64,000 nt of DNA, taken from Allacma fusca (Eukaryota; Arthropoda; Collembola; Symphypleona; Sminthuridae). A program made the translations under genes and the position numbers. The DNA lies in assembly GCA_947179485.1 (NCBI GenBank), contig OX359250.1, forward strand, positions 31,072,654 to 31,136,653. The letters are read 5' to 3'. The notes under the pieces are model-generated. The model was not told the DNA's origin. It searched no databases and saw only the letters and a list, made by a program, of their open reading frames with translations. The first letter of the stretch is position 1; every line of letters begins with the position of its first letter. Of this stretch, positions 42,236 through 52,461 are shown in pieces.

Positions 42236-43844
42236 TTACCTCTCTATGTCTCCCTTTCTATCTCGGGCCTCAATCCACTATATGTAATTACATACATATA
42301 GATACCCAAACACACACACAATCATATACTTACACTTGGGTTTCTAAAGCACTCTTTCATTTCACGAGCCAATTCTCTACTACCACTTTTTCCAAATCAA
42401 CAACAACCGTTACATACTTATATGAAGAAAACTCAAGCCAAAAAAAAATATACAGTATCCATCTACTGTAACAATAAGTCCTATTCCTTTTTGAACCCTC
42501 CAGAGTAGTAAATAACCGACGAAGATTAATTAATGCAAAACGCAGTGGCAGAAACTACCATCCTATTTCATGGATAGGAGTCATGTATATCTATACTTAT
42601 ATATTTATACCTACAAGGATATATATATATATATATATTCCCATAGAGGTAATTATAGTTCAAATACATTTGTTACAAGCTTCCATCAGTCATTATTCTC
42701 TTGGTTAGATCTTCAAGAACTGACACCCTCCTCGGATACCACAAACACAAGTTCATACATAGATTACAGACACTCCCACAAAAGTATTTTTCTGTTCCAT
42801 AGGGATTCTACACCAGGAATGGTTTTTGCCCACAGTCCTATAACTCCTCTACTGTTTCATGTACTCTACGTGCGTCTCCACATTGTTTTAAGGCACAATT
42901 CCGCATAAGATCTTATTGTTATTCCAGAAGAGCTGAGGCTGACGAGAGTCCGCTCAAACGGTCAAATTATGAATACACACATATGTTACAAGGAGAGCAA
43001 GTGTTGGAAAAATGTTCCTGTAAAGGAGGAAGTGGTCTGGAGTGGATATTCCTAGTCCTACAACTTGTGACCGAATTTCCTACAATCACTTAACTCTCCC
43101 AGTGAGACAAGTTGGACCAGTCCACCTCATCTGTGGAAGAGTAACCTCTGAATCGTGCTTAAACGGGTAGAACGGTGCTCACTCCTGGCCACCTCATGTT
43201 CCATTTAGTGACTCCTTCAAGTATATAATATGATGGACGAAGAGCACCATGCCGTCATGCCAGAGTCATAAAGAGTCGTAAGAGAAGTAAGCGAACAAGA
43301 GAGAAGAAATGAATTGAACGCGTGCCCTTAAAATGGCACGGCACATGTGTTCAACATCCCCATCCCAAAAGAACCTTTCTTCCATTTCTTCATCTCCTAT
43401 TCTCTCCTCCATAATATAATTATAAACCAGGGCTGAAATGTACGTCTTTGCACTTGAGAACATCTTTTTTCCGTTTGTGAACGGTTACCGGCTTGAACCT
43501 GGCCTTCACTTGGGTCTTGCTCATCATCTCCCATCCTCTAGGTCCATGTCAGTGTAAATGTCATCACAGAACACTCTTTCTTCCTCACCGTCGCTCCGTT
43601 CGTCACTTCCTCTCTCTCTCCTTTGAAAAACTTTGAAAGGCATGCCATGAGATCGCCTATTCATTCCTCGGGTCTCCTTCACATTTCTCCTAGTTATCAT
43701 GTATATAGAACCTACTCATATTTTTATATGTATGACAGGAGCCGCGGGAAGTACCCACACGTCACTCTGAAATGTAGAGGAGCATTCAAGATCAAACCAC
43801 GAGTGCATTTTACACAAATCCTTTTACACAAGAATCCAACACTG

Positions 43845-44392
43845 TCAAGGATCTCATGACTGCCATTTTCTGTGCACTTCTGGAAACCTCAGTAGCATTT
43901 ATGACCCTTTGCATTCATTTTAATCCCTCCAAACCAAAGGACCAAGGTTCCTGGCACTCCTTCATGAAAGGCAAGCACCCCTTCCCATTGCCCCATCAAC
44001 AGAGCTCATAAGCCCTGTTACTCTTAAAAGTATTAAAAAGAAGTGGAATTTGTCGTATTCCTCCCCCTCTCTCTCTCTGTTGGACAACTATATATAAAAT
44101 CTATCCGTGAGCACAAATCAAATCAAATGTTACAGGAGCAGAGGATCTAATGACTGCCATTTGTCTACAGTACGGAAAACTTAGTTCCATTTCATCCATT
44201 TGTGACCCCTTCTATTCATTTTAATTCCTCGAAATCAGAGAACTAAGGATCCTAGCACTCCTTAATAAAAGGCCAGCTCACACCCTTTCCCACTGCCCCA
44301 TCCTAAGAGCTCCCAAGCAGCCCTATTGATATTACTGTACAAGTAAAAAAAAAAAAAGATGCGGAACTCGTAATGCTCCACTGTCTCCCAAA
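43845..44392 (+). repeat. imperfect tandem duplication, ~294-bp spacing
   Basis: Two diverged direct copies (about 43845-44075 and 44141-44392). Both contain GATCT-ATGACTGCCAT, GACCC-TTCATTTTAAT-CCTC, CTAGCACTCCTT/CTGGCACTCCTT and TTCCCA-TGCCCCATC in the same order. No coding function is seen. Confidence 0.7.
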
Positions 44393-45369
44393 CTCATTGT
44401 CAGTATACATTCTATTTTAGTATTAAGGCCTGGATCCAAGCTTGTAGAACTAAAAGCGTTGACCTGCTCTTCAAAACATAGAGCTCCGCGGAGATAACTC
44501 CAGGTACGTGTTCAAGAGTATGGTACTTCGGGAAAGACAATGAGGCGGGAGCAGGGCTTATGAGTCTCTTTACCCGCATAGAAAAACATGGAAATGATAT
44601 CTCATGCATCAATGACAAGAACTCTTGAGAAACTAAATGCTTTCAGTTTCGCCTGCAGTCCATTCATCAACCCTGTTCTTAACCTAGCCCGCACTTCAGT
44701 CTGCCCAGCACATCCTTCATCGTCAGCTGGAAACTTGTAAAATTTATTACTCACTTTGAATACGCACAGAGACACATGCATGCCGGATGGAAGCACGGAT
44801 TAAATGACACCGAGCAGACTGACTTTCGTATTCGGATGTATGTAGATATGTGTCTTCCTATAACTATTAAATATATAGATATACACACGTGTGTATCTAC
44901 ATTTATTTTTTAAAAAATTGACAAGCTCCAATGATTCCAAGGAACATGAGTACTTACATCATATCTACAGGAGTATCTACTCGTTATTATTGTGAGGATT
45001 ATCGTGAATCTGTGGTGGTGAACGGCTTTGAATGGGTAACCAAGGAATTAAAGCTTGTGTGTAAAGATTTTGAACCATGATCATGATGAACTCAGCCGCA
45101 CGTCACATGCCGTTTGTGCATGATCTGTATGAAATTTAAGTGAGTGTGTAAGCTGATGAGCACCCTCCAGTCTACACATATGAGGGATGGACCGTGTAAT
45201 ATTCGATGACTGAAACAAATGCGTACGTTACAGTGAATTGTGACAAGCCAAGGGCTAGAAACAAATTGTCTTTCAGCTGCAAGGGTGGAGAGTGTAACCC
45301 GAAATGCCCGGATTCAAGAGATAACAGACATAGAGAGAAAGAAGTCTCGTAAATGATTATTTTGCTTAC

Positions 45370-46584
45370 TAGTTGAAGTGGGAACTGCCGTGGCGGCACA
45401 TAAGGAGCAGAAAGGTTCGCAGTCGGACGCTGCCAGAAGAATCCGACTCATGGACAGCGGTAACATCCTGTCCCTGCTAATATGGGCTTGTTCCGTGGGT
45501 GAGACAATCGTTGCCGTTGAGCCGGAGTCATTGGAAGCCGGCAGACTTTCCCCAGTCGACAAGGAGTACGAGTCAGTTCTCGTCCCCTGTCCTAAACTCA
45601 TAGTCTCATCAATGCTCGTCAGTTCACTTGGGTCAGAGACATGGACATCCACCTCCACCACAGCATTCGTCACACAATCATTCACATAAAAATTTTTCTT
45701 CCCCAACTGATTCGATCTTCGGCTGGACCCACTAATAGGTATTAAGTACCCATCCTGCCCCGATGAGCACTGTAATGGCATGAGTTCAATCATTTCTTCT
45801 CTCTTGCTACAACTGGCATTCGACTGATTCGATGACAAGGACGAAGAGTAACTACTGGAGTAGCCCACAGAGTGTCTCCTCGGACTGGGGAAAGTAGTAA
45901 ACGTACTATTGTTGTAGTAAGAGTGGACACCGTCCCGCTCAAAGGGTGGTGTCAATGGGACGGAGATATTCCGAGGACGATCCACCGGAACTCGACACTC
46001 AAACGAACTCGCATCACCCATGTCATAGAACATGTTCGCGGCGTACCTCTCACAGTCATTATTGTAGCTGTAAGTTGACAACTGATCCTCCAAAGCCCCC
46101 GACACCTTATGACCCTTCGACATCCCCGGCAACATGGAATTCTTCGGGGAGACTTGATTGGAATTCGTGGACGAGTTGGAACAGTCACTGTCCACAGAGT
46201 TGGTATAAATTGACAGGGACGAGTCAGGTGTGAAAGGTGGTGAGCCAATATCACTCGTAGTACTCACACTCCCCTGACTTTCACTACACACAGAGTTCTT
46301 CGACTTGGACTTCCAGAATGGATGTGGTAATTTCCCTTGGAATCCGAATGCCCTTTTCTTTGAAAATTCCTGACTCGGGGACGATCCTGATGACGCATTC
46401 CCTGAAACAAACATTACCAAAACCTCAACTAAAATCCTTTAACACACTCAAATAACACTTCATAAATACACTTTAATCCCCACCCTCCAATTCCTTAATT
46501 CATTCAAAATTATTTATTTTCATATTTATTCACAACTAATTCATCCGAACATTTTTTATTTGTCATACCTTGTAAGAACGGCAT
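45370..46584 (-). CDS. stumps: Ser-rich N-terminal exons, probably of stumps
   Basis: Exon 1 is 46584-46569 (ATG CCG TTC TTA CAA G, donor GTATGA). Exon 2 is 46401-45370, after acceptor TTTGTTTCAG and ending CTA|GTAAGC. Together they encode 349 codons plus one base. The sequence is low-complexity and Ser/Asn/Thr-rich, with a basic aromatic patch near the start (KRAFGFQGKLPHPFWKSKSK), Ser/Pro stretches (SPPFTPDSS, TFPSPRRHS) and no recognised domain. The donor phase (1) fits the stumps TIR exon at 23596, giving a lysine codon, with about 21.8 kb between them. Exon 2 also fits a possible terminal exon at 44726. The homology of this region to known Dof N-termini could not be judged. If not stumps, it is a separate gene of unknown function. 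That it is a real coding exon is well supported (over 1 kb open, GC-rich, good splice sites). Confidence 0.65.
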
Positions 46585-47160
46585 CCCGGCGGTCTGTCAC
46601 TACAATTAATTTCCTTCCACAACAATTACCCCACAAGAGAGCTTCAAAATTATAAATATTCAAAATGTCAACTTAATTCATACTTGTCAGAACTACTAAA
46701 AATTACTTGACACAAGACACAATTACTTGGAATTTTTACGTCAGTAAAAAAAATCAAGTGTAAAAATCCAACTGCGTTCACTCTCTCCTGGAATTAAAAA
46801 CGTGAGTTTTTAAGAATTAAGAATAAATTTGAGGGAATGTTTTTAAATTAAAATCCATGATGTGTCCAAGTACTAATTGTGAATACACTTTTAAAAAAGG
46901 CACTAATTCCAAATTAATTGTTCCACATCGCCTCTCAACTGTGTACCATTACACGTGTTGACGTTCACTCCGCTCACTCGTCTCACACACGACCGTCCTC
47001 ACGAGCTCCGTCTCACGAACTGTAAACACGGACGACGGGAGCAAAGGAATAAGAAAGCCCTCGCTTTGGACTTGAGCTTAGCTTAAACTCTCGCTTTAAT
47101 ATTAACACTCGCTCTCATCCGCTTTGAATATTTTGACTCTCAATGAGTCTATCACAATGA
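46585..47160 (-). promoter_or_regulatory. 5' UTR and probable promoter of the 46.6-kb minus-strand gene
   Basis: The sequence just upstream (minus strand) of the ATG at 46584 is AT-rich leader. It is followed at about 46960-47050 by a CpG-rich patch (CGACCGTCCTCACGAGC, ACGGACGACGGGAGC) that contrasts with its surroundings and is where a promoter would be expected. No TATA box or transcription start can be fixed. Confidence 0.4.
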
Positions 47161-47542
47161 GTCACTATAGACGTTCGCTCCGTCTATGGACGGACATTGA
47201 AGGCAAAAAAAAGTATCATAAATCTTTGTGAATTATATTTATAGCATCCCTCTACTCTGAACATGTCTCATAATGTACTAACAATAAGAGACAAAGATTA
47301 TGAATAATTTTTTTAAAGAGTTCCCATTTCTCATACAAACAAAAGTATTTTCTTTCAATCTTCCCTCCCTTTTTTAATTTCTGAAATCGGAATTGTTAAC
47401 GTAGGAAGATGATATTAGGCTCAAATGAATCTCCATAAAATTTGATGCAAACAGGGCCCTCTGAAAAAATTTCAGGAACCCCGGACGCACTATAAAAAAT
47501 TGGCAAGATTTGGAATCCCTTTTTCCGCATGTTTCTCATTGT

Positions 47543-48428
47543 CATACCTGGGCGCACTCGCACTCATTGAGTGCATGCCTCGCACTCAGCCTCGCACTCA
47601 ACGCACTCAAATTGAGTGCGAGTGCGAGTTCCGATTTGAAATTTCTGCGCTCACAGTAATGAGGTAGAGTGATCATTCAAATTATGTGCACTCAAGAGGC
47701 AGAGGCTGAGTGCAGTGTTTTGCACTCACAACTAGGGTATACGAAATAGAAAATACACTAGAAAGTATAGTACTTACAAAATGTCAAATGCAAAATACCT
47801 TAAAAAAAATTACGACTTGAAAAATACTAAACACAAAATACGGAAGGCATTTCAAGTACTATTTCAAATACAACATCTCAAAATATTCCACATCCCTGGA
47901 CTTTAGTTAATTTTTTCAGAGGTATCAGCGTCCCGACTTCTAAATTGTAATTTGAGGAAAAAATTGAGCCCCATCAAATACAGCTGCTTTGACTAATTTG
48001 TCAAGGAATCATTTGAGAAATATTAAAAAATTTCCACAAAATGAAGTATAAATACATATTTAGTACTATCTTGTATTAGCTAAAACAAGGGAACATGATG
48101 AAACACCAAGTTCATTGAGAGGGGTGAGATCTATCACAAGTAACCACAAAACTAATTGTGAGACGTTGTTTTCGAAAAAAACGTTGGTAAAGGAGATCCG
48201 GGTATTCAATCCAGCCATTAATTATAACACCCACTCGATGGTGCGAGAGGGCTATGAGGGCACTCAAGCTATGAGTGCGAGTGCAAAAATTTTGGGAGAG
48301 TACTTTGAGGCAGGAGTTTGAGTGCAGCGGGGCACAACTCATGAGTGCGAGCGCGAGGGGAGTTTAAAGATCCACCATTGTAATTGAGTGCGAGGTGAGT
48401 GCGAGTGCAAACGAAACGCCCAGGTATG
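47543..48428. mobile_element. non-autonomous hAT-type DNA transposon (MITE), complete
   Basis: 886 bp bounded by perfect 12-bp terminal inverted repeats, CATACCTGGGCG and CGCCCAGGTATG, and flanked by an exact 8-bp target duplication CTCATTGT (47535-47542 and 48429-48436). An 8-bp duplication and CA...TG ends are hallmarks of hAT elements. The subterminal regions carry many copies of GAGTGCGAGTGC and its complement in both orientations, as expected for transposase-binding arrays. No transposase frame is present. It sits upstream of the stumps 5' exons, between them and TMEM170. The intact ends and duplication imply fairly recent insertion. Confidence 0.85.
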
Positions 48429-48874
48429 CTCATTGTCAGTTTACCTCTTGAAGCTTAATTTCTTCAACCTTGGTCCGGGTCTTTTCCGGTCATGACCACA
48501 ATTCTCGACGGAGAGGCTTATCCATTAGCTTGTTGGAAACCCCATAAAATTTGCTACAAGTAAGCGTTAAAGTATTTTCTGAGAAAAAATTTTAACAAAA
48601 AGGTAAAAAGGAAGAAAGATTCAAGATTCTGAAAAAAACGACTTTGCTTCACGTTTCTTGAACCTGGGAGCTCAAATATTTAGCCAAGTTAATGAAGTAA
48701 ATTTTAGAAAAACTGGGAAAAATTGCTGACAAAAATTTGCTAGAAACTGGGGGAGAATATTTTATGAGTCACTCCATTTTAGGGGGCTAGAGCAGGGAAA
48801 TGATTACGGCCACCCTATGCAGAGTAATAACAAGTGTACGTTGCATAGCGTTTACGCGTAAGTATAAAAGTGCA

Positions 48875-49855
48875 GTTTCAATTTGTAAATGAACTTCCTT
48901 GCAATTTAATTTAATGAGAAGAAGGGTGGAACACACAGGGAGTCATATGGAAGGGACGGAGTGTATAAAACTCAAGCGTGTGCATTTTAAACGGACGAGA
49001 TTCCTATTTCCCGTCCCGTTGATCACCTTTCTCGTCAACGTGCGTACATAAATTATGGGAAGTATCCTATCGTAAAGTAACTCTGCCTATATATGAAACC
49101 TTATTTGAGCCTTAGAGTATAAGGGAATGAATTTCCTTTCACTTAGGATGTATATTTTACATATTGGAAAAAGTCCGGAGCAGATAGGAAGGAAGAGGGA
49201 GTCCATGAATGCAATCTATTCAAACTAACGTCCCATCAAATTCCATCCGAGGAAGCATTCATTTCTCTTTCCTCGTCGACTCCAATGTTGTCTTAGCAAT
49301 TTAACACACAAGATGTGAAGTATATGTAACCCGCGAGGAAGTCCCATCATCCTGTCAGGAACATCTCCATGTATTTTTTTCTCCGTCGGCTCAGGGCTCA
49401 TTGTCAGTAATAGAGTTGTTGTAGAATTTTCCAAATCCAAGAAAAACTGAAAACACAATTTCGAATGTGTTGACAAATCCGGAGCCAGCTTGGCCTGTAG
49501 GGACAACCTAAGTTAATTTGTCCAAAGAAGGGAGATAACGAGGTTGACATCGAAGCTCAGAGGATATTTTGGGGTGCACGAGATGATTTAAGGAGGTTAG
49601 ACGAGGCAGATTTGTCAGTGGATTCTTAATCCCGTCGATTCCTTCTTCACTACTCCGGAAATTCTAAAATAAACTTGAAAGGAAGTGCATAGTTGTGGCA
49701 AATCAACCTTTGGATCTGCCACATGCAATTTCAACATCACTTTTGACTAATGCATCTCCACGTCTCCCTGTTGTTGAGTGAAAAAGTAGCTTTATCATTT
49801 CTAAAATGAATGGGGCGAAGTGACATTAAATCTTTTCTGTCACCCTAGTCTCTAG
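48875..49855 (+). repeat. segmental duplication, copy 2
   Basis: Partner of 37560-38745 in the same orientation. The 87-bp stretch 49215-49301 is identical to 37940-38026, whereas flanking homologous sequence has many substitutions and indels. It begins about 450 bp beyond the hAT element and lies outside the presumed stumps transcript, upstream of its promoter. Confidence 0.85.
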
Positions 49856-50727
49856 TATCAATGCTTGGGATGACTTCAGTATTACTTTAAGTCTGACAAT
49901 GAGTCACATCTTCAAAAACTAACTAAACAGCAAAATGAGAGAAATCAGGTTTACCGGATGTGTGGGATTTCAGGCCAAAACAGTTTCCAGATTTAAACTA
50001 GTAAAAAACCTGTGAAACATAACACTTGCTTGAGTATATACCAGATGCTTATGGAGCTCTAGTAAGGAACTAGATGTAAAAGTGAAAGCATAATCCATCA
50101 TACTGGTAAGCCTACATATTCCTGGGGTGAAAGAATAATTTATTATGACCTAAAGTACATCCAGTGCATGATATAATCTCGTCTATTATAGACAGTATAT
50201 AAAACCATGTTATCATTTTTTGTAGGATGCTGCTTCTCATTTCAAGGGTGATATAATTTTAGGTTGCAGAAATAGCCGTATAGTTTTATGAAACTACTCA
50301 CAATTAAATCGAACAGTGGATTATGTAATGTATGTTTTAAATATGGGATGGAGTTACAAATTATTTTAACCCCCATTCAGCTACCAATCTAAATAAATCG
50401 TTATGCAAAAGAATTTAAGAGTGACTTTTTGCTAGTACCAACTAAAATTCTCACAGTCACCAGAAAGCACCTGTCTACATTGGACATTCGTTAATTCAAA
50501 ATTAAATGTATTGGTGGCTCTATTTGTATAAGCTTTGGTAGTGCTTACAGGTAAAATTCGGGATAATGATTTACTTAAGGTTTTTTAGTGTCAATTTTTA
50601 CAGATGAGGTCTTCTGTAGTGCTTTTACATACTAATTAAAAACTAAAGTTTGGAAAATAAACGTTGCCATTCAATTTATTCAATTATTTATGTATTCCAT
50701 GACGAACACAATTTAATTCTCTGTAAT

Positions 50728-51246
50728 GGTGACAAAAATGCAGTCAAAGATCACGTCCTTCTCACACCTTGATGTACTCAAATGGGAAATCGAAGAAGAC
50801 ATCGAAAGGGAACAAAGGGGAAGGGCCAAACGAGAAATTTCGGTGCAGCATTTCAGAAGACAACTCAACAAAAAGCCAGACAAGATCAAATGAGCCTCTC
50901 GGAAGCAGATAGTTCTTTGCAGATATGTTAGCAAGAGCCAGTGAGGTACAAAAAGTAGATCTGATGGAAGTGGTTGGTATCACACTAACGGAACTGGAGA
51001 ATAAATGTGAAGATGTGGAAGGCATAATGAGACAATAAATCCAAATCGCTGCCCTTACTAGAGAATGAGTATCTCCAACAGCAATATAGAGTTTCGTGTT
51101 GGTTCCATACTGTTCACGAACTAAAAAATGATAAGCTAAGCCTGTTCCCGTGTGCAGTGGGAACATTTAGAGAAAGTCTTAGAACACTCGTTGCTTCACG
51201 AGATGCAACGCAAAATCATCTGGTAAATAATTTGCAAGATTTTTTC
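50728..51246 (+). pseudogene. broken coding-like region, unidentified
   Basis: Three successive plus-strand open stretches read like protein but lie in different frames. The first starts near 50728 and includes VLKWEIEEDIEREQRG up to a TGA near 50891. The second includes MLARASEVQKVDLMEVVG up to a TAA near 51038. The third includes EYLQQQYRVSCWFHTVH, running to about 51246. No splice arrangement that rescues the frame was found, so a decayed gene or retrocopy is suggested. I do not recognise the family. The region may also lie in the 3' UTR of TMEM170, which has a possible AATAAA (minus) near 50677. A minus-strand open frame of 134 codons covers most of it, but it reads like an antisense shadow. 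Confidence 0.4.
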
Positions 51247-51822
51247 TAGCTAGAATTTACTTTTTTAAATCGTTTCGTTTAGGCAAAAAAAAATTAACTG
51301 GAACTACTGAGATCATGTTTCGTTCACCAGACTGTTTTTTTCCTTTCTGAAGATGTTGGAACAGATTGGGAGTTTTTAAAAATTTTCAGTTAGTGTGTTG
51401 CAAGACAAGCTCTGATTTTACAAAGATGACTGGGTCTCCACATTGACATGTTCTCCAAATTTTCATTTTTGAAAAATGCATGCTGTCATCTCCTGTATGG
51501 CATTACTAGTAGCAGTCATGTTGTTTTTTGTCCACCATCAAAAATAAAAATTCTTCAATAATAGCACCAGAACCCTTGTACTTATTTCGTGATAACGATA
51601 AAGGACTAGGGGAGAGGTAATATTAAGTTGATTATTCCTGAAAGTGTCAAGAATTGAGATATTTTGTCTCACTCTCCGAGTCCACAAACTCATTTGGAAA
51701 ATAGAGTAACAATAAATTAATTTTACCAATAAATGTAATCATAGTTACATTTAGAAATCCTTCCAAAGTTTACTCCAACTCTTCAACATTAAATAAAAAC
51801 AATAGCAACTGACGAGTATACG

Positions 51823-52461
51823 CTACAACGTAGCCAATATTCTAGTGAAGGAAAATAGTATAAAAAGTAAAGTTTGACCAGTTCCATATAGGAATGCATA
51901 AAATGGGAACAATGTAAGTGTACTAGCTCTATAAACAAATGCGATGGTGGCGCTGGTAACCATCCCAGACGTCCCGGGCGTTATGATCCCCATTAAGAAG
52001 ACAAGTATTGGAAAGAATCTATAAAACAAAAATAAATTAGCTCATTTATAAAGTAATACATAATTAAATTAGCTAATCGAAAGGTATTCATGTTGTTTCC
52101 AGCAAACTCATTGATTCCAATGAATTTATCCATTACCTTCCTATTCGATGCTTCCGAAGAGTGGCAAATGCAATCAACGCAGCTATGGTATGGATAAAGA
52201 TCGAGGAGAAGAACGCCCAAAGAAAAATATGGTACCACATTTCTGAAACACACAACAAAGTTACCATATTTTGATTTAACTTCCAAGATCTTTATTTTTA
52301 CTACACTTGGCTAATTTTTTTCAATTAATGGATTCAAACCCTACAAAATTATATATTTATAGAAAAAGGGTCCACTCACCCACAAACGTGTGCAAAGGTT
52401 TTGACGGGCTGAGCCATAAAACATTCGCAATGGAGTCAAGAGACTCCGACATTGCTGACAT
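51823..52461 (-). CDS. TMEM170: TMEM170 family membrane protein
   Basis: Three exons in transcript order: 52461-52380, 52242-52137 and 52018-51823 (stop TAG), joined in phase with GT-AG introns to give 127 aa; human TMEM170A is 144 aa. Hallmarks are GEMWYHIFLWAFFSSIFIH (first membrane segment, about residues 28-50), FATLRKHRIGRFFPILVFLM (loop into the second), GIITPGTSGMVTSATIAFVYR, and the C-terminal YGTGQTLL followed by FTRILATL, nearly identical to the mammalian GTGQTF...RILATL ending. Three to four hydrophobic segments are visible. The family shapes ER sheets and the nuclear envelope in human cells; the role here is inferred. A second in-frame ATG lies three codons downstream of the chosen start. 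Its 5' end faces SLC35G1 across 2.9 kb. Confidence 0.94.

Larger units (their letters stand above)
23597..45369 (-). other. putative 21.8-kb intron of stumps, otherwise gene-free
   Basis: Apart from the plus-strand exon ending at 24193, no convincing coding exon is seen between 24.3 and 45.3 kb. The interval is AT-rich, with frequent TACATA/ATGTACAT words, CA/GA/TC microsatellites, one copy of a segmental duplication (37.56-38.75 kb) and a local tandem duplication (43.85-44.39 kb). It is called an intron because the exons on either side are on the same strand and agree in phase (A plus AA). Weak coding-like islands near 40.47, 43.5 and 44.6 kb are discussed as findings. Confidence 0.45.

Noticed and set aside
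45952..46254. Frames on both strands overlapping the Ser-rich exon
   Set aside because: They are out-of-frame shadows of the 1,032-bp coding exon 45370-46401.
50762..51166. 134-codon minus-strand open frame
   Set aside because: It is Ser/Phe/Leu-rich with no family resemblance and lies antisense to charged, protein-like plus-strand stretches, so it looks like a shadow.
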